DNA of 64,000 nucleotides, taken from the NCBI GenBank assembly GCA_963676725.1, contig OY781463.1, positions 3,534,001 to 3,598,000 of the forward strand, in the 5' to 3' direction. Positions 34,410 to 43,557 of the stretch are shown here, piece after piece; the first letter of the stretch is position 1, and every line of letters begins with the position of its first letter. The translations under genes were made by a program, and so were the position numbers. This stretch comes from G963662905 sp963676725 (GTDB lineage: Bacteria; Bacteroidota; Bacteroidia; Bacteroidales; WRLA01). Under the pieces are notes generated by a model that saw nothing but the letters and a program-made list of their open reading frames with translations, was not told where the DNA came from and did not search any database.

Positions 34410-35388
34410 ATTTCGGTCTGCGTTTTTGCAGATATAGTTGTTCACCGGGCACAGCTTGCGAGCCTTCAGGCATTCTATTTTTTCGGTATAGTTGCTTTAG
34501 GCGAATGCCATATTTCTGGCTAATGGCGTGCATACTTTCATTTTTTGCCACTTTATGGTATTTTGAAGAGCCCTTGCGCTTCTTACGTTCAAGATAAACC
34601 ATTTGTCCCTCAACAAGTTGATCATCCTTATCGAGATCATTATTTTTATATACCTGATATGCATAAATATTAAAATCGACAGCAATTTTTAAAAAATTAT
34701 CGTCCTTTTTAGCATAAATAAATTTCACGCCATTATTTTCAAAAACTTTACGACCATTTGCTGCATTCTCCACGAACTTATATTTTTTTCGATCCTGAGG
34801 AACAAAAGCCTTTTCATCTTCACTATCATTAGTTACATAGATCGGCTTTTCATTTGGTTTCATAGAATCGAAGCGACAAAGTTGGTGATCTTCAATGATT
34901 TTAATAAGTAATTGCGGATATCTCGGGTTGGTAGCGTATCCGGCTTTTTTCAGGCCTTTGGCCCAGGCTTTATAATCGTCTTTTTTAAAATCAAAAAGAA
35001 ATTGATAGCGAAGTCTGTTTTTTAGAAATAAACTATGATCACGAAAAGATTGCGCTGCATCATCGTAGACCCTAAAACACTCATTTTCAGCATCATCATC
35101 CATATGATACTTTTTACCTTTCCAGCCGGTATGACATTTAATGCCAAAATGATTATTCGCTTCACGTGTTAGCGCGCTATTGCCATGACCCGATTCGAGT
35201 ATTCCTTGCGCCAGGGTAATTGATGCAGGAATACCATATAAAGCCATCTCATTGATTGCAATATCTTTATATATTTGAATGTATTCATCCCTGCTAATCT
35301 TCTCGGACGACTGAGCAGCAGAAGCATATGAAACGGTAAGCAAAGTAAAGCTGATGAAAATATAAATAAGGTCACGAAATTTTCCCAT
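34408..35388 (-). CDS. Secreted glucosaminidase with LysM domain
   Basis: This 326-residue protein cleaves peptidoglycan glycan strands or binds them for remodelling. It has a signal peptide (MGKFRDLIYIFISFTLLTVS, cleavage near SAAQ), a FlgJ/glucosaminidase domain at about residues 35-165 with the catalytic Glu in ITLAQGILESGHGNSALTRE (E65) and NNHFGIKCH, and a C-terminal LysM module (about 278-323, HKVAKNESMHAISQKYGIRL then VPGEQLYL). An earlier weaker LysM-like segment is near 225-270 (AKKDDNFLKIAVDFNIYAYQ). It stands alone between convergent and divergent neighbours. Confidence 0.92.
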   Translation of the reverse strand: MGKFRDLIYIFISFTLLTVSYASAAQSSEKISRDEYIQIYKDIAINEMALYGIPASITLAQGILESGHGNSALTREANNHFGIKCHTGWKGKKYHMDDDAENECFRVYDDAAQSFRDHSLFLKNRLRYQFLFDFKKDDYKAWAKGLKKAGYATNPRYPQLLIKIIEDHQLCRFDSMKPNEKPIYVTNDSEDEKAFVPQDRKKYKFVENAANGRKVFENNGVKFIYAKKDDNFLKIAVDFNIYAYQVYKNNDLDKDDQLVEGQMVYLERKKRKGSSKYHKVAKNESMHAISQKYGIRLKQLYRKNRMPEGSQAVPGEQLYLQKRRPK

Positions 35389-35539
35389 AATAACAATTCA
35401 AAATTTGCGATCAAAGTTCCCATTTTCAAGCAACTGATTACTGCAATAAACGAAAAGTTTTAAACAATATTCTGTTAGTTGACGACTTCCGTCGAATACT
35501 TAAAGCCTTAATAGATAAACAACTTGAGACTAAAGAATG

Positions 35540-35547
35540 TATCTTTG
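35540..35547 (+). promoter_or_regulatory. Predicted rsmG promoter
   Basis: TATCTTTG, an exact TAnnTTTG match, 21 bp before the ATG at 35569. It lies inside a longer open frame that begins at a TTG (35524), which argues against that earlier start. Confidence 0.5.
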
Positions 35548-35568
35548 TCCAATAAAATAAAACGAAAA

Positions 35569-36204
35569 ATGGATCAGGTTTTACACTATTTCAATCAGCT
35601 TACAGAAACACAAATTCGACTTTTAAAAGAGCTAAAACCATTGTATGAGGAATGGAATGCTCAAATTAATGTGATTTCGAGAAAAGACATGGACCACTTT
35701 TATGAGCATCATGTGCTTCATTCCTTCGCAATTGCAAAATTTATTCAATTCGATCATGGTGATAGAATCCTTGATGTAGGAACCGGAGGGGGATTTCCCG
35801 GCATTCCATTAGCTATATTATTTCCCGACGCACATTTTCACCTGATCGACTCCATTGGAAAAAAGATAAAGGTTGTACGGGAAATTGTTGAAGCCCTGGA
35901 ACTCAAAAATGTGAGCTTTGAGCAGCAACGAGCTGAAAAACACATGAAAAAATACCATTATATCGTGAGTCGTGCGGTCACAGATTTTCGCCAATTTGCA
36001 GGCTGGACTCGCAATAATTTTTCGATGACGGGCGAGGGCGCTTTGCCTGCAGGCTGGATTGCCCTTAAAGGTGGTGACCTTGCAGAGGAATTTGCCGGAA
36101 TTCGTCATGCCCATATTGAAAAGCTAAACACCTATTTTAAAGAAGAATTCTTCCAAACGAAGAAACTTGTTTATGTACCCCATTACGCCCTGAAGAAAAA
36201 ATAA
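35569..36204 (+). CDS. rsmG: 16S rRNA (guanine527-N7)-methyltransferase RsmG
   Basis: RsmG (GidB) methylates N7 of G527 in 16S rRNA using S-adenosylmethionine. From ATG 35569 the protein is 211 residues, the family length. It contains YEEWNAQINVISRKDMDHFY and HHVLHSFAIAKFI near the N-terminus, the SAM-binding ILDVGTGGGFPGIPLAI (about residues 67-83), LIDSIGKKIKVV, and VSRAVTDFRQF. The frame is open back to a TTG at 35524, but a promoter element inside that extension and the MDQVLHYF start support 35569. Confidence 0.96.
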   Translation: MDQVLHYFNQLTETQIRLLKELKPLYEEWNAQINVISRKDMDHFYEHHVLHSFAIAKFIQFDHGDRILDVGTGGGFPGIPLAILFPDAHFHLIDSIGKKIKVVREIVEALELKNVSFEQQRAEKHMKKYHYIVSRAVTDFRQFAGWTRNNFSMTGEGALPAGWIALKGGDLAEEFAGIRHAHIEKLNTYFKEEFFQTKKLVYVPHYALKKK

Positions 36205-36296
36205 GCCATAGCTTGTTCTCACGCTTTCGGGAAATCAAAAAAAAGCATTCAAAAGATTTTTGTACTTTAGCCAAATTACATTTTAAATAAAAAATT

Positions 36297-37757
36297 ATGA
36301 GCAAAGAAATAGCTAATCTCGAACCAAAAGCCATTTGGCAAAATTTTTACGAGTTGACGCAAATCCCCAGGCCTTCAAAAAAAGAAGAAAAAATCAGAGC
36401 TTTTCTGAAAAAATTCGGTGAAGACTTAGGACTGGAAACTATTCAGGATGAAATTGGAAACATTATCATTCGAAAACCGGCCACAGCAGGCATGGAAGAC
36501 CGCAAAGGTGTTGTATTGCAAGGCCATATGGATATGGTGCCTCAGGCAAATAGCGACAAAGTCCATGATTTTGAAAAGGATCCTATTGAAGCATTTGTTG
36601 ATGGCGATTGGGTAACAGCCAATGGCACAACACTTGGCGCTGACAACGGAATGGGCGTAGCAGCAGCTATGGCTGTCCTGCAATCAAAAGACATTCCTCA
36701 CGGCCCTATCGAAGCATTAATAACAACCGATGAAGAAACCGGCATGACTGGCGCCTTCGGGTTAAAACCGGATGAACTGAAAGGTGATATATTAATGAAC
36801 TTGGACTCAGAAGATGAAGGTGAATTATATGTTGGTTGTGCAGGCGGCGTAGACGGAAATGTAAGCTTTGATGTCGTTTCAGAAAAAGCACCTACAGGAA
36901 TGAAGTCCTTTAAGATTTCTGTATCAGGTCTAAAAGGAGGTCACTCTGGTATGGATATCCCATTGGGAAGAGGAAATGCCAATAAAATCCTATTCCGTTT
37001 TGTTTTAGACGCACAAAAAGAGCTTGGTTTAAAAATGGCAGATGTTGTAGGTGGAAGCCTTCGCAATGCAATCCCAAGGGAAGCTCATGCAATTGTTCTC
37101 GTTCCTGAAGCAAAAGTCACTCAATTCACTGAAGCACTTCAAGCATTTGAAGCGATTGCAAAAAAAGAAATTGTTAGCGTTGATCCTGACTTAAAAATAA
37201 TAGCCGAAGCAGTTGATGCACAGGAGACTGTTTTTACTGATGAATTCCTAAATAGACTTACTAAAGCTGTTTACGGATGCCCGAATGGTGTGATTCGTAT
37301 GAGCAACGATATGGAAGGCCTTGTTGAAACATCTTCAAATCTGGCCGTTGTCAAAAAAGAAGGCGATAAAGTAGTGGTTCAATGCCTTTTGAGAAGTTCT
37401 GTCGATTCTGCAAAAATAGACCTGCAGAACCAAATTGCTTCTGTTTTTGAGTTGGCAGGTGCCGATATTGTTTTTGAAGGCGATTATCCAGGATGGAAGC
37501 CAAATATGGCATCACCTGTTCTCAAAGAAATGCAGGACATCTATCAGAAGATGTACGGAAAAATTCCCGAAATAAAGGCGATTCATGCAGGTCTAGAATG
37601 TGGTCTGCTTGGCGGCGTTTATCCAAATTGGGATATGATTTCATTTGGCCCAACAATTCGCTACCCACATTCACCCGATGAAAAAGTGAATATCGCGACA
37701 GTTCAAAAATTCTGGGACTTCCTCTTAGAAACATTAAAGCATATTCCTAAGAAGTAA
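36297..37757 (+). CDS. pepD: Aminoacyl-histidine dipeptidase (M20 family)
   Basis: PepD is a cytoplasmic zinc dipeptidase that splits Xaa-His and related dipeptides. The 486-residue protein has the family length. Metal ligands are visible in LQGHMDMVPQ (about residues 77-86), LGADNGMGVAAAMAVLQ (Asp bridging both metals), TTDEETGMTGAFGL (catalytic Glu pair) and the C-terminal YPHSPDEKVN with the last His. LDSEDEGELYVGCAGG and AIHAGLECGLLGG are further PepD blocks. A dimerisation domain is inserted around residues 205-380. It is monocistronic, with a hairpin terminator just downstream. Confidence 0.96.
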   Translation: MSKEIANLEPKAIWQNFYELTQIPRPSKKEEKIRAFLKKFGEDLGLETIQDEIGNIIIRKPATAGMEDRKGVVLQGHMDMVPQANSDKVHDFEKDPIEAFVDGDWVTANGTTLGADNGMGVAAAMAVLQSKDIPHGPIEALITTDEETGMTGAFGLKPDELKGDILMNLDSEDEGELYVGCAGGVDGNVSFDVVSEKAPTGMKSFKISVSGLKGGHSGMDIPLGRGNANKILFRFVLDAQKELGLKMADVVGGSLRNAIPREAHAIVLVPEAKVTQFTEALQAFEAIAKKEIVSVDPDLKIIAEAVDAQETVFTDEFLNRLTKAVYGCPNGVIRMSNDMEGLVETSSNLAVVKKEGDKVVVQCLLRSSVDSAKIDLQNQIASVFELAGADIVFEGDYPGWKPNMASPVLKEMQDIYQKMYGKIPEIKAIHAGLECGLLGGVYPNWDMISFGPTIRYPHSPDEKVNIATVQKFWDFLLETLKHIPKK

Positions 37758-37767
37758 TAATTATTTA

Positions 37768-37810
37768 TTAACCAGCAGTTTATGATCAAACAAAACTGCT
37801 GGTTAATTTT
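37768..37810 (+). terminator. Terminator after pepD
   Basis: A perfect 14-bp stem (TTAACCAGCAGTTT / AAACTGCTGGTTAA) with an 11-nt loop, followed by TTTT. Confidence 0.8.
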
Positions 37811-37836
37811 ATAATAAAATTTTTCATCAGCTCCAC

Positions 37837-37866
37837 TTGGAATTAATAAAAAAGGTTTTATCTTTG
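37837..37866 (+). promoter_or_regulatory. rpmH promoter
   Basis: TTG at 37837-37839, a 19-bp spacer and TATCTTTG at 37859-37866 match the Bacteroidota -33/-7 consensus in sequence and spacing. The leader to the ATG at 37892 is about 20 nt. Confidence 0.7.
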
Positions 37867-37891
37867 CAGTCCTTTAAAAATCGGATATAAA

Positions 37892-38050
37892 ATGAAAAGA
37901 ACGTTTCAACCATCACGAAGGAAAAGAGTTAACAAACACGGTTTTAGAGCTAGAATGGCTTCCAAAAACGGTAGAAAAGTTCTCGCACGCAGAAGAGCAA
38001 GAGGCAGGAAAAAACTTACCGTTTCAGACGAAAGACTGGACAAGAGGTAG
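37892..38050 (+). CDS. rpmH: 50S ribosomal protein L34
   Basis: L34 is a small, very basic protein of the large ribosomal subunit. The 52-residue reading frame shows the near-invariant MKRTFQPSRRKRVNKHGFRA opening and RMASKNGRKVLARRRARGRK core, followed by a short Bacteroidota-type tail (KLTVSDERLDKR). It is expressed from its own promoter and has its own terminator. rnpA, dnaA and the replication origin, often near rpmH in other bacteria, are not seen beside it here. Confidence 0.98.
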   Translation: MKRTFQPSRRKRVNKHGFRARMASKNGRKVLARRRARGRKKLTVSDERLDKR

Positions 38051-38083
38051 ATCATTCCTGTTCACTATAAAAGACTTTGCAAG

Positions 38084-38122
38084 AAAAGAAGATGGCATTA
38101 ATACATGTTGTCTTCTTTTTTT
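38084..38122 (+). terminator. Terminator after rpmH
   Basis: A 14-bp stem with three G-T pairs (AAAAGAAGATGGCA / TGTTGTCTTCTTTT) and an 8-nt loop, ending in a T run. Confidence 0.65.
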
Positions 38123-38215
38123 GCGTGTTAGCCGGTATATCCGGCTTTTTGTGTTTGGATAGTTAACTCAAATACAATAATTTCGCCGAACGCTTTACGT
38201 TTATGAATACAGAGC

Positions 38216-38455
38216 ATGAAAGTTTTACTGATTATAATATTAATTATCCTGATTGTGCCTTATCTTTTGAGGCTATTGTTTCCATTTTTGATGAAATGGC
38301 TACTGCGCAAAATCCAAAATCCGGCGCAAAGGCAAAACAATAATTCTGCCCGGGAAAAAGAAGGGGATATCCATATCAAGGCACCTCCAACATCTAAGTC
38401 CGATAAGAAAGACGGATTAGGTGAATATGTTGATTTTGAAGAAATTAATGATTAG
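38216..38455 (+). CDS. Small membrane protein, DUF4834-like
   Basis: This 79-residue protein has one N-terminal membrane helix (MKVLLIIILIILIVPYLLRL) followed by a basic segment and a polar tail ending GLGEYVDFEEIND. The helix plus an acidic closing motif fits the Bacteroidota DUF4834 family. It is 20 bp upstream of the YfhO gene, so they are probably co-transcribed. No function is known to me. Confidence 0.75.
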   Translation: MKVLLIIILIILIVPYLLRLLFPFLMKWLLRKIQNPAQRQNNNSAREKEGDIHIKAPPTSKSDKKDGLGEYVDFEEIND

Positions 38456-38475
38456 TACATTAAATAATATCAAAG

Positions 38476-40989
38476 ATGAACCAGCCCTTTTTTAAAAAAA
38501 TCCTACCACATATTATTGCACTGATTAGTTTTATTCTTATTGCAATGCTGTATTTTTCACCATTGATTGAAGGGAAAAAACTAGATCAGCATGACGTAAA
38601 GACCTTTATCGGGCAATCAAAAGAAATAATGGATTTCAGAGAAGCCACTGGCGAAGAAGCCCTTTGGACCAATAGTATGTTTGGCGGAATGCCTGCATAT
38701 CAAATCTCTGTAAAACAAAATGGAAATTTAATTAAAAAGGCTGAATATTTCTTTAAGGCAATCGTTCCACACCCTGCGAGCATGATTATCATCTCCATGA
38801 TCGGCTTCTACTTTTTATTGATTACCTTAGGCACAAACGCATGGCTCAGTTTAGCCGGAGCGCTGGCCTATGCCCTTTCCTCATATATGTTTATCATATT
38901 GGGAGCCGGTCATAATACAAAAGCCCTTGCCATGTCGTATATGCCTTTTGTTTTATCTGGAATCATACTTACGTTTCGAAAACGCTATCTACTTGGGGGC
39001 GTGCTTACGGCCATCTTTACAGCCTTGGAATTATCGGCAAACCATCTTCAGATTACATATTATTTTATCATTATTGCACTTGCTTACGGCATTTCACAAT
39101 TCATTTTTGAGTATAAACAAAAACAACTGGACGGATTTTTTAAAGCTGTAGCAGTATTATTGATTGCTGTTATTCTCGGTGTTCTGCCAAACATTACCAA
39201 TCTTTGGACAAGCATGGAGTATGTAAAAGACTCAACACGCGGTAAATCAGAGCTTTCCTTAAATGAATACAATCAAACAACAGGGCTTGACAAAGACTAT
39301 GCGACAGGTTGGAGCTATGGGATAGGAGAAACTTGGTCAGTACTCATACCAAATGTGAAAGGTGGCGTAAGCGAACCCATGGCCAATAATCCGGAAGCGC
39401 TCAAAGATTTGGACCCAAGTATGAGCAATACTATTGGAAGAAGTTTCACTCAGTACTGGGGAGATCAACCCTTTGTTTCCGGTCCGGTATATTTTGGGGC
39501 AATTATTATTTTCCTCTTCATTTTGGCCCTCTTTGTTACGAAAGGCCCTCTTAAGTGGGCTTTGATTACGGCAACAATCTTATCAATATTATTGGCTTGG
39601 GGCAAAAATTTCATGCCACTTACGAGCTTTTTCCTTGATTATGTTCCCGGCTATAATAAATTCAGGGCCGTTTCTATGACGCTGGTAATTGCAGGTTTCA
39701 CTGTTCCCCTGCTTGCTTTTATGGGTATACGCGATATTATAAAAAAACCTTCCCTGCTTACAACCAAAATTCTGCTTATTGCTTTTGTCCTGACCGGAGG
39801 TGTCTCATTCATCTTTTATCTTGTCCCACAAGTTTTCTTTAATTTTTTCAGTCAAAACGAGTTATCGCAGTTTGCACAAATGCAAATGAATGCCCAAATC
39901 GAACAGGTACTTCAAACACTTGAAGAGGTAAGGATTGGCATTTTCAAGGCAGATGCAATCAGAAGCTTTTTCTTTATTCTTTTAGCTGCCGTCTTGGTTT
40001 ATTTATGGCAGATCAAAAAAATAAAAACACAATTATTCGGCATTTTATTGGCTTTTTTAATCCTAATTGATATGGGCATCATTGATAAACGCTATATCAA
40101 TAATGATGATTTTACAAGCAAGCGAAAGGCAGAAAATCCTTATACAGCCGGTAAAGCGGACAATGAAATCTTATTGGATAAGGACGAATTTCGCGTATTG
40201 ACATTAAACAACCCGTTTAACGACGCCAGTGTGTCCTATTTCCATAATTCAATCGGTGGCTATCATGCCGCCAAAATGAAGAAATATCAAGAACTTATCG
40301 AATTTTATCTTCAAAACGAAATAAAGACATTTATTGATGTTCTTCAAAAGCAAGCAAACATCACAAGTATTAATAATGCACTTAAATCAATGGGCGCACT
40401 CAATATGCTCAATACCCGCTATATCATTTATAATAAAGATGCATCACCTATTAAGAACCCCTATGCTCTTGGAAATGCATGGATTGTGAATGAATACGAA
40501 ATCGTTGCAGACGCAAATGAAGAAATGGCGGCATTAAAAAACCTGCCTGTTCAAACAAAACTAGTGTGTGTCGAAAAATTCTCTGATGACCTGAAAAGAA
40601 TCCCTCAGCAGCAAACTGTTAACGGCAATATTGAGCTAATAGAATACCAACCTAACCATTTGACTTATAAAGCAAACACAGACAAAGCCGCTGCAGTCGT
40701 ATTTTCTGAAATTTTTTACAACAAAGGCTGGAAAGCATATATTGACGGCAAAGAGAGCTCATATTGGCGTGCGAATTATCTCTTAAGAGCCATGGTTATA
40801 CCTGAAGGGGAGCATACAATTGAATTTGTTTTTGAACCCAACTCCTATTATGTCGGAAAAAACTTAGCCATTGGAGGATCCATTTTCCTAATTTTAGCAT
40901 TGATTCTTGCCTTGTATTATGAATGGAAGAAGACGAAAAAAAAAGATAAAATCCAGATTGCTAATGAATCGAATGAGTCAATCCACTAA
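38476..40989 (+). CDS. YfhO-family membrane protein
   Basis: This is an 837-residue membrane protein with about 13 helices in the first 540 residues and a soluble C-terminal part (about 545-805) before a last helix (about 806-823). The first outside loop has PLIEGKKLDQHDVKTF and GEEALWTNSMFGGMPAYQ, features of YfhO proteins, which have a GT-C-like plan. In Bacillus YfhO is linked to glycosylation of lipoteichoic acid; in Bacteroidota the role is unproven but glycosyl transfer at the outer face of the inner membrane is likely. The glycosyltransferase gene 51 bp downstream supports a glycan role. Confidence 0.9.
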   Translation: MNQPFFKKILPHIIALISFILIAMLYFSPLIEGKKLDQHDVKTFIGQSKEIMDFREATGEEALWTNSMFGGMPAYQISVKQNGNLIKKAEYFFKAIVPHPASMIIISMIGFYFLLITLGTNAWLSLAGALAYALSSYMFIILGAGHNTKALAMSYMPFVLSGIILTFRKRYLLGGVLTAIFTALELSANHLQITYYFIIIALAYGISQFIFEYKQKQLDGFFKAVAVLLIAVILGVLPNITNLWTSMEYVKDSTRGKSELSLNEYNQTTGLDKDYATGWSYGIGETWSVLIPNVKGGVSEPMANNPEALKDLDPSMSNTIGRSFTQYWGDQPFVSGPVYFGAIIIFLFILALFVTKGPLKWALITATILSILLAWGKNFMPLTSFFLDYVPGYNKFRAVSMTLVIAGFTVPLLAFMGIRDIIKKPSLLTTKILLIAFVLTGGVSFIFYLVPQVFFNFFSQNELSQFAQMQMNAQIEQVLQTLEEVRIGIFKADAIRSFFFILLAAVLVYLWQIKKIKTQLFGILLAFLILIDMGIIDKRYINNDDFTSKRKAENPYTAGKADNEILLDKDEFRVLTLNNPFNDASVSYFHNSIGGYHAAKMKKYQELIEFYLQNEIKTFIDVLQKQANITSINNALKSMGALNMLNTRYIIYNKDASPIKNPYALGNAWIVNEYEIVADANEEMAALKNLPVQTKLVCVEKFSDDLKRIPQQQTVNGNIELIEYQPNHLTYKANTDKAAAVVFSEIFYNKGWKAYIDGKESSYWRANYLLRAMVIPEGEHTIEFVFEPNSYYVGKNLAIGGSIFLILALILALYYEWKKTKKKDKIQIANESNESIH

Positions 40990-41040
40990 TTTTTTCTCAT
41001 AAATTGTTGCAAGCTTCTTTTTCTCATTCTGAAGCCGGAG

Positions 41041-42375
41041 ATGCAACAAACAGATTCCTTTTTAGGGATTAACATAATATTCGAAATATTGAACCTTCTT
41101 TATGCAACATATTATTGGCCCCCCAGTGGCGGCCCGGGCGTTCAGAGAAGTCTGAAATTTGCAAAATACCTACCTGATTTTGGCATAAAACCCATAATTA
41201 TTACTGTTGATGATCAACAAGCAGCTTATCAGCTCAGGGATGAATCTTTGTTAACAGAGATCCCGGGAAACCTCAGTATATATAAAACCGATACTTTCGA
41301 GCCTTTTGGACTTTATGCGAAGCTAAGCAGAACAAAGGAGCTCCCGAAACCTGGTTTTGCCGGCGAAAAAAAAAGCAGCATTTCGGCAAATTTAGGAAGA
41401 TTTATCCGCGGAAATTTCTTTGTCCCTGACGCACGAAGAGGATGGAATAAATATTTGATAAACGAAAGTTTAAAGCTTATTTCTTCGCAAAATATTGATG
41501 CTCTACTTACCAGCTCCCCGCCACATTCAACACAATTAGCTGGGCTGAAAATCAAGAAAAAAACGGGCATTAAATGGATTGCAGACCTACGGGACCCTTG
41601 GACTGACATCTATTTCTATCAGGATTTATACCATTTGCCTTTTATTAAAGCTTTAGACCAATATTACGAAAAAAAAGCACTTATCCATGCAGATCTGATT
41701 CTTGTCGTAAGCGAGGATATTAAAAAACTCTTTAGCCAAAAATCACCGGAAATTGACCCCGGAAAAATTATTGTTATTCCAAATGGATATGATACCACTG
41801 ATTTTCATGCGCAAAAAATAAAGCAAAAAAACAACAGGCTTAAGCTCCTGTATACAGGCACGATGTCTGGTGATTATAATATCAATGCCTTAGCAGATAT
41901 TCTTAGTAAACAGAAAAAATTGCTCAAAGCAAACTTTCATATAATTGGCAGTATTGCTCCAGCTATCCAAGAAAATATGAGAAAAAAACTCGGGAATTCA
42001 TTTGTTTTAGAATCTCATATTCAACATGATAAAGCTATATTAGAAATGCAGGAAGCAAACATTCTGCTTCTTGTTATTCCTCAGACAAAAAACAATAAAG
42101 GAATACTTACCGGCAAAATATTCGAATACCTTGCCGCAGGGAATCCAATTCTGGGTATTGGTCCACCTGAGGGTGATGCAGCAAAAATACTGGAATACTG
42201 CAATGCAGGAAAAATGTTTGATTATGATGATGCAGAAGGCATCAAAGGATTTTTAGAAGAAATTTGTCATGAAAATTTTCAATTCAAACCCCGTTTAGAT
42301 AGGGTTGCTGAGTTTTCTAGGAAAATGCTCACAGAAAAACTCGCTAAAGAATTAAAAAAGCTTATTCATCCATAA
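41041..42375 (+). CDS. Family 4-like (GT-B) glycosyltransferase
   Basis: This glycosyltransferase of about 444 residues has the N-terminal block ATYYWPPSGGPGVQRSLKFA, a common opening of one GT4-like clade, followed by WIADLRDPWTD (about residues 180-190), VIPNGYDTTDF, LLYTGTMSG and, in the donor domain, KIFEYLAAGNPILGIGPPEG with the conserved Glu. Related proteins usually start only a few residues before the YYWPPSGG motif. That suggests the TTG at 41089 (MNLLYATYYWPP) as an alternative to the ATG at 41041, which adds 16 residues. It follows YfhO and overlaps the convergent gpsA by 14 bp. Confidence 0.88.
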   Translation: MQQTDSFLGINIIFEILNLLYATYYWPPSGGPGVQRSLKFAKYLPDFGIKPIIITVDDQQAAYQLRDESLLTEIPGNLSIYKTDTFEPFGLYAKLSRTKELPKPGFAGEKKSSISANLGRFIRGNFFVPDARRGWNKYLINESLKLISSQNIDALLTSSPPHSTQLAGLKIKKKTGIKWIADLRDPWTDIYFYQDLYHLPFIKALDQYYEKKALIHADLILVVSEDIKKLFSQKSPEIDPGKIIVIPNGYDTTDFHAQKIKQKNNRLKLLYTGTMSGDYNINALADILSKQKKLLKANFHIIGSIAPAIQENMRKKLGNSFVLESHIQHDKAILEMQEANILLLVIPQTKNNKGILTGKIFEYLAAGNPILGIGPPEGDAAKILEYCNAGKMFDYDDAEGIKGFLEEICHENFQFKPRLDRVAEFSRKMLTEKLAKELKKLIHP

Positions 42376-43360
42376 ATTCTACTTCACCACGCATTATATT
42401 GGGGATAAAATCCTGAATCTTATAAGGCTCATTAAACACTTTATACAACTCATTGATAATCGGGAAATCTGATATTAAATTAGATTTTAAATGGATTTCT
42501 TCACAAAAAATATTGACGGCAATTTTCCCCTCCAATACTACATCTTCTGAAATAGTTTCTGAGAAAAACCCTTTCCCGATAATCAAACCCAAAGTGCGGT
42601 TCCTGCTTAAGTCATTTAATGATGTGAGTATAAAGTCGCCAAATCCACAATATCGAAACATGGTTTTTTTCTTGCCGCCAAAGGCAATAAGAACAGAACG
42701 CATTTCATTAAATGCCTTTGTTAAAACCAATGAACGCAAATTTGGTGAATTAAAATGAGCATCAACGATTCCTATGGCAATGGCATAAATATTTTTTAAA
42801 ATACTCAAAAGCTCGACACCGATAATATCATGTGAAAAGTCAAGCGTTACATTACTCTCATGGAACAACTTTTTAATCACTTTTTTATCTGCATCTTGCC
42901 GATAACCCAGTGTTAGCCCGGTTGGGAGGTTATTGATGATTTCGCGGGCAAAGCTAGGCCCTTTGAGCGTGCACACCGGATTTGGGAAACGCTTTTGAAG
43001 ACTACCGGCAATTGTCTCCCTATCTTTCGAGAAACCTTTTGCTAGATTTACGATAATCGCTGTATCAGGAATCATTTCCCGATGTTTTTCCAGATAATCG
43101 ACTACAGCAACAGAAGGAATTGCGATAAAAATAACTTTGGCATTTTTAAAGGAAGAAATATCGTTCGAAGCAAAAATATTAGGCTTTAGACGAACTCCGG
43201 GAAAGTATTTACGGTTAAAATGCGATGAGTTAATATCGTGTACCACCTCGATCTCCTCACTTACCAAAACAATTTCTCTTCTGCCGCCATTTGCCAGGCT
43301 CATAGCCAAAGCTGTTGCAATAGATCCTCCTCCTGCAAAATGTATCTGTTCTAAACCCAT
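42362..43360 (-). CDS. gpsA: Glycerol-3-phosphate dehydrogenase [NAD(P)+]
   Basis: GpsA reduces dihydroxyacetone phosphate to sn-glycerol 3-phosphate, the backbone of phospholipids. The Rossmann motif is HFAGGGSIATALAMSLANGG at residues 7-26, where most GpsA proteins have GxGSWGTA; Bacteroidota enzymes often have GGGxxATA. KGPSFAREI, LKNIYAIAIGIVDA with the catalytic Lys, and SRNRTLGLIIGKG follow in family order. I start at ATG 43360 (332 residues) because the frame upstream of it contains a predicted promoter element (43382-43389). The 3' end overlaps the convergent glycosyltransferase gene by 14 bp. Confidence 0.92.
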   Translation of the reverse strand: MGLEQIHFAGGGSIATALAMSLANGGRREIVLVSEEIEVVHDINSSHFNRKYFPGVRLKPNIFASNDISSFKNAKVIFIAIPSVAVVDYLEKHREMIPDTAIIVNLAKGFSKDRETIAGSLQKRFPNPVCTLKGPSFAREIINNLPTGLTLGYRQDADKKVIKKLFHESNVTLDFSHDIIGVELLSILKNIYAIAIGIVDAHFNSPNLRSLVLTKAFNEMRSVLIAFGGKKKTMFRYCGFGDFILTSLNDLSRNRTLGLIIGKGFFSETISEDVVLEGKIAVNIFCEEIHLKSNLISDFPIINELYKVFNEPYKIQDFIPNIMRGEVEFMDE

Positions 43361-43381
43361 TTGTTTTATCTGTTGAAACGG

Positions 43382-43389
43382 CAAATTTA
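43382..43389 (-). promoter_or_regulatory. Predicted gpsA promoter
   Basis: On the minus strand this reads TAAATTTG, an exact TAnnTTTG match, 21 bp before the ATG at 43360. It lies inside a longer open frame and supports the shorter gpsA start. Confidence 0.45.
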
Positions 43390-43513
43390 AGGCTATTCTG
43401 TGAGCTTGACCATGCAAAATCGCTAAATTATTAAATGGTAGCATTCTGAATTCAAAACAAACTCAAATTTAAATCAAAATGCAAATTTATTAGCCATATG
43501 AATAAATTATTGT

Positions 43514-43521
43514 TAATTTTG
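43514..43521 (+). promoter_or_regulatory. Predicted promoter of the secreted protein gene
   Basis: TAATTTTG, an exact TAnnTTTG match, 36 bp before the ATG at 43558. Confidence 0.45.
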
Positions 43522-43557
43522 ATAAAAAATATTTAACCCCCAAAATCCCAACACATT

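Noticed and set aside
42362..43360. GpsA nucleotide-binding motif GGGSIATA as evidence of a new function
   Set aside because: It departs from the common GSWGTA, but Bacteroidota GpsA proteins often have GGGxxATA and the remaining motifs are normal.
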